64,000 nt of DNA from Blastochloris sulfoviridis (GCF_008630065.1 NZ_VWPL01000007.1:1-64000), one strand, 5' to 3'; counted from the stretch's first letter, positions 17,358 through 26,209 are shown. The notes: a model not told the origin generated them from the letters alone. Numbers and translations: made by a program.

Positions 17358-17473
17358 GTCGTCATCGCCGGGCTTGTCCCGGCGATCTCGATGGCACCGC
17401 GGCGGGGCCGGCAAAGAGGGCGGCAGGCGGATGACCAGGGTGTCGGGATCGCCGGGACAAGCCCGGCGATGAT
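17358..17473. repeat. E-family inverted repeat (ATCGCCGGG arms)
   Basis: The outer arms are GTCATCGCCGGGCTTGTCCC and GGGACAAGCCCGGCGATGA, with a variable GC-rich centre. Similar arms are widespread between genes in related alphaproteobacteria, as I remember. Only this copy was seen in the window. Confidence 0.7.
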
Positions 17474-17533
17474 GGGGGCTGTTCCGGCCATGTCGCCTGG
17501 CCCCGCAGGTTCCCGTCCGCGCAGGCCGGCATA

Positions 17534-17658
17534 ATACCAACGGCCGCGAAAGCGGACCGTTGGTTCCAGTCGCGGATTTTCGCGAAATCTTTGATTTCCC
17601 TAAAGAAAATCCGCGAGAGTCAACGGCCCCACGCGTCAGCGTTTGGGGCCGTTGGTAT
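17534..17658. repeat. composite hairpin of the CCAACGG family
   Basis: ATACCAACGGCC at the left pairs with GGCCGTTGGTAT at the right, 125 bases apart. Inside are two nested stems: CCAACGGCCGC with CGGACCGTTGG, and CAACGGCCCC with GGGGCCGTTG. A GCGGATTTTCGCG/AAAATCCGCG stem lies in the centre. It shares the arm sequence of the element at 328-369 and lies between two convergent genes, so a bidirectional terminator role is plausible. Confidence 0.7.
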
Positions 17659-17719
17659 AAGTTGTTGATTTGTCGCAGTCTTTTCCGCAAGACCGGCGGT
17701 CGCGGTTGCGGCGGACGCT

Positions 17720-18262
17720 CTATTCGATGCTCTCGTTGGGGTAGACGCCCCACAGCCGGTCCTGCTGCACCCAGCCGTCGAACCCCTGGCCGCTGATCCG
17801 GCACCAGCCGCCGCGGCAGGCGCGCACGGCGCCCACCACCCCCGGCTCCAGGCGGGCGGCGATTCGCGCCTCCGCCGAGCGGTCGGCCCGCAGGATCACC
17901 GTCTCCTTGGACACCCACGGCGCCACCATCGCCGTGCGGCGGCCCGACAGCAGCGAGTGGTAGACCCAGCCTTCCTGGCCGTCGACGTCGCGGATCCGGC
18001 GCCAGGTCTCGAATTCGGCGACGATCTCCACCGGCAGGCGCGGGCGGGTGAACACCCAGGTGACGTCATGGTCGCGCGAAGGCCCGCCGCGGACATTCAC
18101 GCGGTCGGCCTTGAGGCTGACGAAACGCGGAACGGGCAGCCCCGAATGGGTGCCGAGGTTGGTCTCCTCGGCCGGCCGCGCCGGCGCCGAGGCCTTGGTC
18201 GCGACCATTCCGGCCGCAGCGGCAGCCAGAGCTCCGATCAGCACCACAACCAGCCAACGCAT
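17720..18262 (-). CDS. exported bacterial SH3-domain protein
   Basis: A 180-residue protein with an N-terminal membrane anchor or signal peptide (MRWLVVVLIGALAAAAAGMV). The rest holds two SH3b-type segments: FVSLKADRVNVRGGPSRDHDVTWVF followed by WRRIRDVDGQEGWVYHSLLSG, and ILRADRSAEARIAARLEPGVVGAVRACRGGWCRISGQGFDGWVQQDRLWGVYP. Such domains bind peptidoglycan or peptides in the periplasm. The start at 18262 is preceded by AAAGGGGGTG. It stands alone, convergent with the kinase gene. This protein type is common in Rhizobiales with no defined job. Confidence 0.82.
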   Translation of the reverse strand: MRWLVVVLIGALAAAAAGMVATKASAPARPAEETNLGTHSGLPVPRFVSLKADRVNVRGGPSRDHDVTWVFTRPRLPVEIVAEFETWRRIRDVDGQEGWVYHSLLSGRRTAMVAPWVSKETVILRADRSAEARIAARLEPGVVGAVRACRGGWCRISGQGFDGWVQQDRLWGVYPNESIE

Positions 18263-18335
18263 CGATGGACACCCCCTTTGCGTGCGGCGTGCCGACCCGC
18301 TCCGTCTCGCGGGGTGGCCGAAAATTCCCTTCGAG

Positions 18336-18376
18336 ACCGTTTCCGGTTGATCCCTTTGGGATACCGGAAACCGTAT
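18336..18376. repeat. C-family repeat fragment
   Basis: GACCGTTTCCGGTTGATCCC and GGGATACCGGAAACCGTA form the arms. It sits upstream of the leftward SH3 gene, in the 333-base gap before the dehydrogenase. A further GGAAACCGTGTCGG fragment is near 18430. No gene was seen in the gap. Confidence 0.65.
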
Positions 18377-18595
18377 GGACCAGGATTTCGGCGCGACCGC
18401 TGCCGGGATCGGCCCCCGAAAGCTTCGTCCGGAAACCGTGTCGGGCACCGGGCCCTCGCCGGGCGCTCATGACACGGGTTCAGGAACCTGCCTTGAGTTT
18501 CCGACCCCGTCTGCTAGAGAGGGTTTGCCGTCCGCCGGCGGCGACAGTCGGCTCGGCCGGTTAAATTTGCCTTAATGGGCTCCGGAAGATCCCCG

Positions 18596-19594
18596 ATGCC
18601 GGCCAAGAAAAAACCTCTGGTCATTGTGACGCGAACGCTGCCTGCGGTCATCGAGACCCGCTTGCGCGAGCTGTTCGACGCCCGCCTGAACGAAGACGAC
18701 CACCCGATGACGCAGGCCGAGCTGGCCGAGGCGGTGCGGGAGGCCGACGTCCTGGTGCCGACCGTCACCGACCGGATCGATTCGGCGGTGCTGTCCCATG
18801 CCGGGCCGAACCTGAAGCTGATCGCCAGCTTCGGCACCGGCGTCGACCACATCGACGTGCAGGTGGCGATGTCGCGCGGCATCACCGTCACCAACACCCC
18901 CGGCGTCCTCACCGAGGACACCGCCGACATGACGATGGCGCTGATCCTCGCCGTGCCGCGCCGGGTCGCCGAGGGCCTGGAGGTGCTGGAGCACGGCGAG
19001 TGGCGGGGCTGGTCGCCGACCTGGATGCTGGGGCGGCGCATCTCGGGCAAGCGGCTCGGCATCCTCGGCATGGGCCGGATCGGCCAGGCGGTGGCGCGGC
19101 GCGCCCGCGCCTTCGGCATGCAGATCCACTACCACAACCGCCGGCGCCTGCCGGTGGCGGTGGAGGAGGCGCTGGAGGCCACCTATTGGGAGAGCCTCGA
19201 CCAGATGCTGGCGCGGGTCGACATCGTCTCGGTCAACTGCCCGCACACGCCCGCCACCTACCACCTGCTGTCGGCGCGGCGGCTGAAGCTGATGAAGCGC
19301 GAGGCCTACGTCGTCAACACCGCGCGCGGCGAGATCATCGACGAGTCGGCACTGATCCGCATGATCGAGGCGGACGAGCTCGCCGGCGCCGGCCTCGACG
19401 TGTTCGAGAACGAGCCCGAGGTGAACCCCAAGCTGATCAAGCTCGCCCGCGCCGGCCGCATCGTCATCCTGCCGCACATGGGCTCGGCGACGCTGGAAGG
19501 CCGCATCGACATGGGCGAGAAGGTGATCGTCAACATCAAGACCTTCATCGACGGCCACCGCCCGCCCGACCGCGTGCTGCTCAGCATGCTGTGA
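18596..19594 (+). CDS. D-isomer 2-hydroxyacid dehydrogenase (glyoxylate/hydroxypyruvate reductase-like)
   Basis: A 332-residue NAD(P)-dependent enzyme interconverting 2-keto acids and D-2-hydroxy acids. The dinucleotide site is LGILGMGRIGQAVARRARAFG, the catalytic arginine lies in VNTARGEIID, the glutamate in DVFENEP and the histidine in PHMGSATLEGR. The GVDHIDVQVAMSRGITVTNTPGVLTEDTAD segment is closest to glyoxylate reductase/D-glycerate dehydrogenase (GyaR-like), so that reaction is the best guess. GGAAG eight bases upstream favours the ATG at 18596 over the one at 18575. Confidence 0.87.
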   Translation: MPAKKKPLVIVTRTLPAVIETRLRELFDARLNEDDHPMTQAELAEAVREADVLVPTVTDRIDSAVLSHAGPNLKLIASFGTGVDHIDVQVAMSRGITVTNTPGVLTEDTADMTMALILAVPRRVAEGLEVLEHGEWRGWSPTWMLGRRISGKRLGILGMGRIGQAVARRARAFGMQIHYHNRRRLPVAVEEALEATYWESLDQMLARVDIVSVNCPHTPATYHLLSARRLKLMKREAYVVNTARGEIIDESALIRMIEADELAGAGLDVFENEPEVNPKLIKLARAGRIVILPHMGSATLEGRIDMGEKVIVNIKTFIDGHRPPDRVLLSML

Positions 19595-19637
19595 GGACGA
19601 CGATCCCCGGCCGGGCGTCGCGCACCTCGACGATCGA

Positions 19638-19740
19638 GAGCATTCTCCGCAAAAGCGGGACCCGGTTTTGCGAAAGAGAATGCGACGACTCAAGACCTTA
19701 GAGCGCCCGATCTGATGCAGTCAGATCGGGTCGCGCTCTA
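19638..19740. repeat. A-family repeat supplying the stop of the MoeB-like gene
   Basis: It opens GAGCATTCTCCGCAAAAGCG, closes its first stem with GAGAATGCG, and carries a second stem TAGAGCGCCCGATCTGA / TCAGATCGGGTCGCGCTCTA. The final CTA is the TAG stop codon of the leftward gene ending at 19738, so the repeat defines that protein's C-terminus. It lies between convergent genes. Confidence 0.8.
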
Positions 19741-20532
19741 CCCGCGATCGGCCGCCCGGCCGGTCAGCGGGTTGTCGGGATCCCAGCGATAGGCCAGCGT
19801 CTCGAAGCGCATCAAGCGCGCGTCGATCATCAGGAGCCGGCCGACCAGCGGCTCGCCGAAGCCGACGATCGCCCGGATCACCTCCAGCGCCATCAGGCTG
19901 CCGGCGACGCCGGCCAGCGCGCCGAGCACGCCGGCCTCGCTGCAGGCGGGCACCGCGCCGGGCGGCGGCGGGGTCGGGAACAGGCAGCGATAGGTGGGGT
20001 TCGGCTCGCCGTCCGGCCGCGTCTCGAACGGCCGCAGCGTGGTGAGGGTGGCATCGAACGCGCCGAGGGCTGCGGCGACCAGCGGCCGCCGCTCCAGGCA
20101 GCAGGCGTCCGACACCGCATAGCGGGTGGCGAAATTGTCCGAGCCGTCGGCCACCACGTCCCAGCCGCGCACCAGCGCGCGGGCATTGTCCGCATCGAGC
20201 CGCTCGGCGAACGGGATCACCGCGACGTGCGGGTTGAGGCGGGCGAGCGCGGCTGCGGCGCTGTCGGTCTTGGCCCGGCCGAGATCGTCGGTGCCGTGCA
20301 GCACCTGGCGCTGCAGGTTGGACAGCGACACCGCGTCGTCGTCGACGATGCCGAGCGTGCCGACGCCGGCCGCCGCCAGATAGAGCAAGAGGGGCGAGCC
20401 GAGGCCGCCCGCGCCGATCGCCAGCACCCGCGCGCGCTTCAGCGCCTGCTGGCCGGGGCCGCCGACCTCGCGCAGCACGATATGGCGCGCATAGCGCTCA
20501 AGCTCTTCGGCGGACAGGCTGGGAGCAATCAT
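19738..20532 (-). CDS. MoeB/ThiF/HesA-type E1-like adenylyltransferase
   Basis: Enzymes of this family adenylate the C-terminal glycine of a sulfur-carrier protein (MoaD or ThiS) during molybdopterin or thiamine synthesis. The 264-residue protein has the nucleotide site VLAIGAGGLGSPLLLYLAAAGVGTLGIVDDD, the conserved SLSNLQRQVL, and ADGSDNFATRYAVSDAC. The four zinc cysteines (two CxxC pairs) of E. coli MoeB are not retained: only one Cys of the first pair remains (YRCLFP) and the C-terminal pair is absent. There is no rhodanese extension. Its stop lies within an A-family repeat. Neither mod nor thi genes are adjacent, so MoeB and ThiF cannot be told apart. Confidence 0.85.
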   Translation of the reverse strand: MIAPSLSAEELERYARHIVLREVGGPGQQALKRARVLAIGAGGLGSPLLLYLAAAGVGTLGIVDDDAVSLSNLQRQVLHGTDDLGRAKTDSAAAALARLNPHVAVIPFAERLDADNARALVRGWDVVADGSDNFATRYAVSDACCLERRPLVAAALGAFDATLTTLRPFETRPDGEPNPTYRCLFPTPPPPGAVPACSEAGVLGALAGVAGSLMALEVIRAIVGFGEPLVGRLLMIDARLMRFETLAYRWDPDNPLTGRAADRG

Positions 20533-20648
20533 AATGCCCTGATATCCGCCTTTGCCGCGGTCGAACAGGCGTTCGTCACCGGTCCGGTAACCAATTGGTA
20601 AGGGGAAAAAGGTTACTTGAAGGTGAACGTTTCCGGTGGAAGGGCGCC

Positions 20649-21551
20649 ATGAGCAAGCGGCGGGGCATGTACAAGGAGTACATCCAGATCCTACCTGCGG
20701 CCGACTCCGGGACTGTGACGCCGGTGGTCTCCGAGGAAGGCTATGTCGGGCTGCGCGCGGTTGCGCCGGCCGAGGCGCCGGGGACATCGCCGGCCTCCGC
20801 CGAGGGTGCGGAGGATCCGCCCTGCGAGCCGCGCGCTCCGCACGTGCTGACCGCCCCGATGGTCGAGCTCCGCCTGCCGCCGCCGGGCCGGGCGCGGCGG
20901 CCGGCCGCCGTGCCGAAGAACCGCCGCGCGCCGACCGAAGGGCGGGTCGCCCTCATCGCCGCCACCCTGGCGCTCGCACTCTCCACCGGCGCCCTGACCT
21001 GGACCATCCTCAGCCAGCCGCGCGCCAGCGCCGACATGGCCACGCTCGCCGCCGCGCTGGCCGAGGTGCAGGCCCGCGTCGCCGCCGCCGACGGCCAGGC
21101 GCAGGCGACCGACGCCCGCCTCGGCCGGATCGTCGAGCGGCTGGAACGCACCGAGCAGGCCCAGGCGGAGGTCGCGAGCCAGCTCGCGACGCTCGATTCC
21201 GGCCTCGACGGCCGCATCGCCACCGCCGCCAAGGCCGCGCTCACCGCCGCTTTGCCCTCGCCCAACATCGTCACCGCCTCGCTGTCGCTGCGGCCGAGCG
21301 TCGAGCCGCCGCCTGCCCAGCCGATCCGCCCGGTCGAGCCGGCGCCGGCGAAGCGGCCGGTCGCCGCCGGCTGGGTGCTGCGCGAGGCCGCCGACGGCAC
21401 GGCGCTGGTGGAAGGCCGGCGCGGCATGTTCGAGGTCGGCGTCGGCTCGCCGCTGCCCGGCCTCGGCCGGGTCGTGGCGATCGAGAAGCGCGACGGCCGC
21501 ATGGTGGTGGTCACCCCGCGCGGCCTGATCGTGCCGCCCGAGGCGGACTGA
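20649..21551 (+). CDS. single-pass membrane protein with coiled coil, unknown function
   Basis: A 300-residue protein with a Pro/Ala-rich cytoplasmic N-terminal region, one membrane helix (VALIAATLALALSTGALTWTIL, about residues 100-122), an Ala/Glu-rich coiled-coil stretch, a Pro-rich linker and a C-terminal compact region (AGWVLREAADGTALVEGRRGMFEVGVGSPLPGLGRV) resembling a small beta domain seen in many Rhizobiales membrane proteins. GGAAGGG precedes the ATG at 20649. It is divergent from the MoeB-like gene. No function is assigned. Confidence 0.7.
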   Translation: MSKRRGMYKEYIQILPAADSGTVTPVVSEEGYVGLRAVAPAEAPGTSPASAEGAEDPPCEPRAPHVLTAPMVELRLPPPGRARRPAAVPKNRRAPTEGRVALIAATLALALSTGALTWTILSQPRASADMATLAAALAEVQARVAAADGQAQATDARLGRIVERLERTEQAQAEVASQLATLDSGLDGRIATAAKAALTAALPSPNIVTASLSLRPSVEPPPAQPIRPVEPAPAKRPVAAGWVLREAADGTALVEGRRGMFEVGVGSPLPGLGRVVAIEKRDGRMVVVTPRGLIVPPEAD

Positions 21552-21641
21552 GCGCACAGGTTCGGCCGCCGAATCGCCCTTGACCGCCGGCCTGCCGGAC
21601 TGCGACACGGAAGGGCTTCCTCCGTCGCAGAAAGGCGCCCG

Positions 21642-22313
21642 ATGACCTCCTCCGACTCGACGCCCGCCCTCAAGGTTGCGGTGGTGCCGGTGACGCCGTT
21701 CGAGCAGAACTGCTCGATCGTGATGTGCACCGCGACCGGCCATGCCGCCGTGGTCGATCCCGGCGGCGATCTCGACACCATCCGCGAGGCGCTGGCCGAG
21801 CTTGGCGTCACGGTCGACAAGATCCTGCTCACCCACGGCCATATCGACCATGCCGGCGGCGCCGCCGAGCTGGCCGACTCCCTCGGCGTGCCGGTCGAGG
21901 GGCCGCACCAGGCCGACCAGTTCCTGCTCGACGCCCTCACCACCCAGGGCAACATGTACGGGCTCGCCGGCGCCCGGCCGGTGACGCCGACCCGCTATCT
22001 CAAGGACGGCGACACCGTCAGCGTCGGCGAGCTGGTGTTCGACGTGCTCCACGTGCCCGGCCACAGTCCGGGCAGCGTGGTGCTGGTCGATGCCAAGGAT
22101 CGCTTCGCGCTGGTCGGCGACGTGCTGTTTCGCGGCTCGATCGGCCGCACCGACTTTCCCTACGGCGACCACGCCCAGCTGATCTCCGGCATCAAGACCA
22201 AGCTGTTCGCGCTCGGCGACGACCTCGTCTGCCTGCCCGGCCACGGCCCGGCCACCAGCATCGGCGAGGAGCGCGCGACCAACCCGTTCCTCGACGGACC
22301 CGATTGCGATTGA
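21642..22313 (+). CDS. metallo-beta-lactamase-fold hydrolase (glyoxalase II-like)
   Basis: A 223-residue cytoplasmic metal hydrolase. It shows VTPFEQNCSIVMC, typical of the YcbL/glyoxalase II-like subgroup, the metal-binding LTHGHIDHAGGAAEL (HxHxDH), a histidine in HVPGHSPGSV, the bridging aspartate in LVGDVLF and the last histidine in CLPGHGPATSIGEE. It probably cleaves a glutathione or related thioester, but the substrate is unproven. It is followed 11 bases later by the arfB-like gene, so the two likely share a transcript. Confidence 0.87.
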   Translation: MTSSDSTPALKVAVVPVTPFEQNCSIVMCTATGHAAVVDPGGDLDTIREALAELGVTVDKILLTHGHIDHAGGAAELADSLGVPVEGPHQADQFLLDALTTQGNMYGLAGARPVTPTRYLKDGDTVSVGELVFDVLHVPGHSPGSVVLVDAKDRFALVGDVLFRGSIGRTDFPYGDHAQLISGIKTKLFALGDDLVCLPGHGPATSIGEERATNPFLDGPDCD

Positions 22314-22324
22314 TCTTTGCCCCG

Positions 22325-22744
<420 letters not shown>

Positions 22745-22763
22745 GACGCTTCATCTGGTCGCC

Positions 22764-22874
22764 TCGTCGTCCCGGGCCGAGCGGAGCGAGGACCCGGGAC
22801 CGTCGTCAGAATGGATCGCCTCGCTCGGCGTCGTCCCGGGTCGCGCGCGCTCAGCGCGCTTGCGCGGGACGACG
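22764..22874. repeat. D-family inverted repeat (CGTCGTCCCGGG arms), copy 1
   Basis: CGTCGTCCCGGGCCGAGCGG opens it and GCGCGGGACGACGA closes it, with an internal second CGTCGTCCCGGG. Other copies are at 29361-29470 and 34975-35096. It lies after arfB, between convergent genes. Confidence 0.7.
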
Positions 22875-22885
22875 ATCTTCCCCTG

Positions 22886-22978
22886 AAGCATTCTCCGCAA
22901 ACGAGGGAACCGATTTTGCGCAAGAGAATGCGACAATTCAACAGCCTAGAGCATCTGCCGGATCGGCGGATGCTCTAG
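22886..22978. repeat. A-family repeat supplying the stop of the M3 peptidase gene
   Basis: It opens AAGCATTCTCCGCAAACG, and the second stem is TAGAGCATCTGCCGGATC/GGATGCTCTA. The CTA at 22975-22977 is the TAG stop codon of the leftward peptidase gene, the same arrangement seen at 19738. Confidence 0.8.
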
Positions 22979-25077
22979 GCGGCCTCATCCAGCCCGCGCT
23001 TCTTCAGCAGCGCCGCGGTGGTCGGCAGCCGGCCGCGGAAGGCGATATAGGCCTCGGCCGGGTCGCGCCGGTTGCCGGCGGCGTAGATGAAGCGGGAAAG
23101 CCGCTCGGCGGTCGCCGGGTCGAACACGTTGCCGGCCTCCTCGAAGGCGGCAAACGCGTCGGCGTCCAGCACCTCGCTCCACAGATAGGAATAATAGCCG
23201 GCCGAGTAGCCGTCGCCCGTGAACACATGGGCGAAGTGCGGCGTGCGGTGGCGCATGGAAATCTCCGCCGGCATGCCGATGCGGGCGAGCTCCTTCGCCT
23301 CGAAGGCCAGCGGATCGAGGGCTGCTGTGTCGGTCAGCTCGTGGAAGGCGAGGTCGACCAGCGCGGAAGCGACATATTCCACGGTTGCACAGCCCTGGTT
23401 GAAGGTCTGCGCCGCCTTGATGCGCGCGATCATCTCCTCGGGCATCGGTGCGCCGGTGGCGTGGTGGCGGGCGAACACCGATAGCACCTCCGGCCGCGAC
23501 AGCCAGTGCTCGTAGAGCTGCGAGGGCAGCTCGACGAAATCGGTGGCGACGTCGGTGCCGGCGAGGCTGGGATAGGTGACGTCCGACAGCATGCCGTGCA
23601 GCGCGTGGCCGAACTCGTGGAACAGCGTGCGGGCGTCGTCGAAGGAGAGCAGCGCCGGCTCGCCTTTGGCGAAGTTCATCACATTGACGATGATCGGCCG
23701 AATGTCGCCCTTCAGCTTCTCCTGCGTGCGGAAGCTCGACATCCAGGCGCCCGAGCGCTTGGAGGTCCGGGCGAAATAGTCGCCGAGGAACAGCGCGACG
23801 TGGCGGCCGTCCCGCGTCACCTCGAAGGCGCGCACATCGGGATGATAGACCGGCACGTCGGTCCGCTCGGTGAAGGCGAGGCCGAACAGGCGGGACGCGG
23901 TGTCGAACGCCGCCGCGATCACCTGGTCGAGCGGCAGATAGGGCTTGGTCGCCGCCTCGTCGAGGTCGAAGCGGGCCTTGCGCAGCTTCTCGGCATAGTG
24001 GCGCCAGTCCCAGCCGGCGATGGTGCCGTTGAAGCCCTCCTGCTCGGCGAGGCGCTGCAGGTCGCAGAGCTCGCGCAGCGCGCGGGCCTTGGCCGGCGCC
24101 CACACCTCCTCCAGGAGCGCGCGCACGGCCTGCGGCGTCCGCGCCATGGTGTCGTCGAGCTTGTAGGCGGCAAAGGTCGGGTAGCCGAGCAGGCGCGCCC
24201 GCTCCAGCCGCAGCGCCACCATCTCGGCCACCAGCGCGCGGTTGTCGGTGGCGCCGCCCATCTCGCCGCGGCGGATCCAGGCGTCATAGGCCTGCTGGCG
24301 CAAATCGCGGCGGGTCGAGAAGGTGAGGAACGGCTCGATCGAGGAGCGCGACAGCGTGATCGCCGCCTTGCCGGGGTGGCCGCGCTCGGCGCCGGCCCGC
24401 AATGCTGCGTCGATGACGAAATCCGGCAGGCCGGCGCGGTCGTCGTCGGTGTCCAGCACCAGCGTCCAGGCCGCCTCGTCGGCCAGCAGGTTCTGGGCGA
24501 ACTGGGTGCCCAGCGTCGCCAGCCGCTCGACGATCGCGGCCATGCGGGCCTTGCCGGCGGGGTCGAGCCTCGCGCCGGCACGGATGAAGGCGAGGCGGGT
24601 GCGCTGCAGCAGGCGCTGGGCTTCCGCGTCCAGCCGGTCCTTGCCGGCCTCCAGCGCGTCGATGCGCTGAAACAGCCGGGCGTCGGTGAAGATGGCGGCG
24701 TGGTGGGCGGCGAGCCTCGGCGCGATGTCGCGCTCGATCGCCTGCAGCGCCGGATTGGTGTCGGCGCTGCTCAGATTGAAGAACACGTTCGCGACGCGGG
24801 TGAGCAGCCGGCCGCTCGATTCGAGGCCGAGCAGCGTGGCCTCGAAGCTGGGCGGCGCGGGGTCGGCGGCGAGCGATTCGATCTCGGCGCGGTGGGCCTG
24901 GAGGGCGGCCTCGAAGGCCGGCGGGAAATGCTCGGGGCGAATCGCCGAAAACGGCGGCAGGCCGAACGGCGTGGACCAGTCGGCGAGGAGCGGGTTCGGC
25001 GTCCGCGCGGGATCGAACAAGTCGAGATCGGGCAAGTCGGGATCGAACAAGTCGGGATCGGGCAAATCGCTCTCCAT
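22975..25077 (-). CDS. M3-family zinc oligopeptidase (dipeptidyl carboxypeptidase-like)
   Basis: This cytoplasmic or periplasmic metallopeptidase trims short peptides. The 700-residue protein has the M3 zinc site FHEFGHALHGMLSDVTYPSLAGT (HExxH with a downstream Glu in TDFVELPSQLYEHW) and the family start NPLLADWSTPFGLPPFSAIRPEHFPPAF, which resembles Dcp. No signal peptide is seen, favouring the cytoplasm. The first 25 residues are an unusual repeat of D-L-P/F-D-P units ahead of the normal start. The chosen ATG at 25077 includes this repeat. The stop codon is provided by an A-family repeat, though the C-terminus (LKKRGLDEAA) looks complete. Confidence 0.9.
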   Translation of the reverse strand: MESDLPDPDLFDPDLPDLDLFDPARTPNPLLADWSTPFGLPPFSAIRPEHFPPAFEAALQAHRAEIESLAADPAPPSFEATLLGLESSGRLLTRVANVFFNLSSADTNPALQAIERDIAPRLAAHHAAIFTDARLFQRIDALEAGKDRLDAEAQRLLQRTRLAFIRAGARLDPAGKARMAAIVERLATLGTQFAQNLLADEAAWTLVLDTDDDRAGLPDFVIDAALRAGAERGHPGKAAITLSRSSIEPFLTFSTRRDLRQQAYDAWIRRGEMGGATDNRALVAEMVALRLERARLLGYPTFAAYKLDDTMARTPQAVRALLEEVWAPAKARALRELCDLQRLAEQEGFNGTIAGWDWRHYAEKLRKARFDLDEAATKPYLPLDQVIAAAFDTASRLFGLAFTERTDVPVYHPDVRAFEVTRDGRHVALFLGDYFARTSKRSGAWMSSFRTQEKLKGDIRPIIVNVMNFAKGEPALLSFDDARTLFHEFGHALHGMLSDVTYPSLAGTDVATDFVELPSQLYEHWLSRPEVLSVFARHHATGAPMPEEMIARIKAAQTFNQGCATVEYVASALVDLAFHELTDTAALDPLAFEAKELARIGMPAEISMRHRTPHFAHVFTGDGYSAGYYSYLWSEVLDADAFAAFEEAGNVFDPATAERLSRFIYAAGNRRDPAEAYIAFRGRLPTTAALLKKRGLDEAA

Positions 25078-25661
25078 CGGTGTGTCGATGGAGAAGTGGG
25101 CGCCGAATCGCCCGGCGGCAAGGATTTGCGCTGCGGCAAGGATTCGCCCGGCGCAAAGGTTCGCCCGGTGGCAAGCTCTCGGGACTTGCGAAGGCGGGTC
25201 GGGCCGGGACAGGCGGGTCGGGTACCAGGGCCGGGGCACGGCGGCGTCCGAAGACGCGAATGGCCGGGATGACCCGGCCAAACGAGGAGAAAGCCCTCAA
25301 CGCCCAGAAACGAGGCCGGCAATCGCAAACGACGCCGCCACCCACAAACCAAGCCGGCGCTTACAACGAAGCCGACGTTTACAGCGAAGCCGAGGCTCAC
25401 AAATGAAGACGGCCAACGCTAAGGCTGATGCGCGTACATCCGGCGTCATCTGCCCTCAGCGTGGCCGTACACCAGCGTCGCAACTTAATGCGCCGCCGAT
25501 GGATGCAATATGGAGAGCGAGTGCGTCGCCCGCAAGACGGTGGGATGTCAATTTGACGACATCGATGCCGCACCTGCCGCCGCGGGTCTTCTCCGCGGGT
25601 CTTCTCCGCGGGTTTTCGCCGCGCGGCCATTCCGCAGCGTAAGCCTTACCGGGCGCAAGCC
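25078..25661. other. gene-free stretch with short tandem duplications
   Basis: No coding sequence is supported in this 584-base gap. Several simple duplications are visible: TCTTCTCCGCGGG-type units at about 25583-25615, an AAGCCTTACCGGGCGC duplication at 25643-25672 that runs into the stop end of the next gene, and GGCAAGGATT repeats near 25120-25150. None of the dispersed palindrome families is present. Promoters for the leftward peptidase gene probably lie near its right side but no clear boxes were seen. Confidence 0.5.
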
Positions 25662-25910
25662 TTACCGGGCGCCGGTGAACGCCTTGAAGGTGATGATCGT
25701 CTTGGTGTCCTGGATGCCCGCAATGAGCTGCACCTTCTCATTGACGAAATGGCCGATATCGGTGCCGGCCGGGACGTAGAACTTCACCAGCAGGTCATAG
25801 TCGCCGGCGGTGGAGTAGATCTCCGAGGCGATCTCGGCGTCGGCGAGGGCGTTGGCGACGTCATAGGCTCGGCCGAGGTGGCACTTGATCTGAACGAAGA
25901 ACGGGATCAT
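25662..25910 (-). CDS. stand-alone Lrp/AsnC-type ligand-binding (RAM) domain protein
   Basis: An 82-residue protein matching only the C-terminal sensing domain of Lrp/AsnC regulators: MIPFFVQIKCHLGRAYDVANALADAEIASEIYSTAGDYDLLVKFYV and a following IQDTKTIITFKAF. There is no DNA-binding helix-turn-helix. Such single-domain proteins form dimers or octamers and bind amino acids or other small ligands. The start at 25910 is the first ATG before the conserved strand. The partner is unknown. Confidence 0.85.
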   Translation of the reverse strand: MIPFFVQIKCHLGRAYDVANALADAEIASEIYSTAGDYDLLVKFYVPAGTDIGHFVNEKVQLIAGIQDTKTIITFKAFTGAR

Positions 25911-26060
25911 CGGAAAGCTCCAGCGAGTTGCGCGACAGCACCACAGCCGGCCCGCCAGCGCAAGCGGCGCGAGGGCGGGCGCCGTCCCAGGCACCGAGGT
26001 CTCCCTGGATCGGCGTCCCCTTCGGATGACGCCCCGCGGGTTGACTTGCGTCCGCGGGAT

Positions 26061-26147
26061 CGGACCACTAGGGACTGACGGGCCGCGCGGATCCCCGCCG
26101 GCCGACCCGCCGAACCCATGACCGGGCATGCCGGGGGAGGGACTCCG
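26061..26147 (+). promoter_or_regulatory. TPP (THI-box) riboswitch controlling thiM-thiE-thiD
   Basis: The conserved 3' half is clear: GACCCGCCGAACCCATGACC, then GGGCATGCCGGGGGAGGGA, matching the THI-box pattern ACCC-x-x-x-GAACC-x-x-GA-CCGG-x-x-AT-x-CCGG-x-GG-AGGGA. The 5' half has CCACTAGGGA then CTGACGGG, in the place of the usual CTGAGA, with stem P3 apparently missing. P1 can form between CGGA (26061-26064) and TCCG (26144-26147). Binding of thiamine pyrophosphate would lower expression of the thi genes downstream. Confidence 0.8.
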
Positions 26148-26149
26148 GG

Positions 26150-26209
26150 ATGAACATCAGGCACCGCCGCTTGGCGGCCGAATCGCTGCCGGCGGAAGGA
26201 CGCGCATGA
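26150..26209 (+). CDS. possible 19-residue leader peptide ahead of thiM
   Basis: An ATG at 26150 opens a short frame (MNIRHRRLAAESLPAEGRA) whose TGA stop overlaps the thiM start in an ATGA. The AGGGA at the 3' end of the riboswitch lies seven bases before this ATG and could be its ribosome site, so the riboswitch might control leader translation and, through the overlap, thiM. The ORF is short and could be chance. Confidence 0.35.
   Translation: MNIRHRRLAAESLPAEGRA

Noticed and set aside
23506-25272. 588-codon plus-strand frame across the M3 peptidase gene
   Set aside because: Antisense shadow; the peptidase frame carries the zinc site and family motifs.
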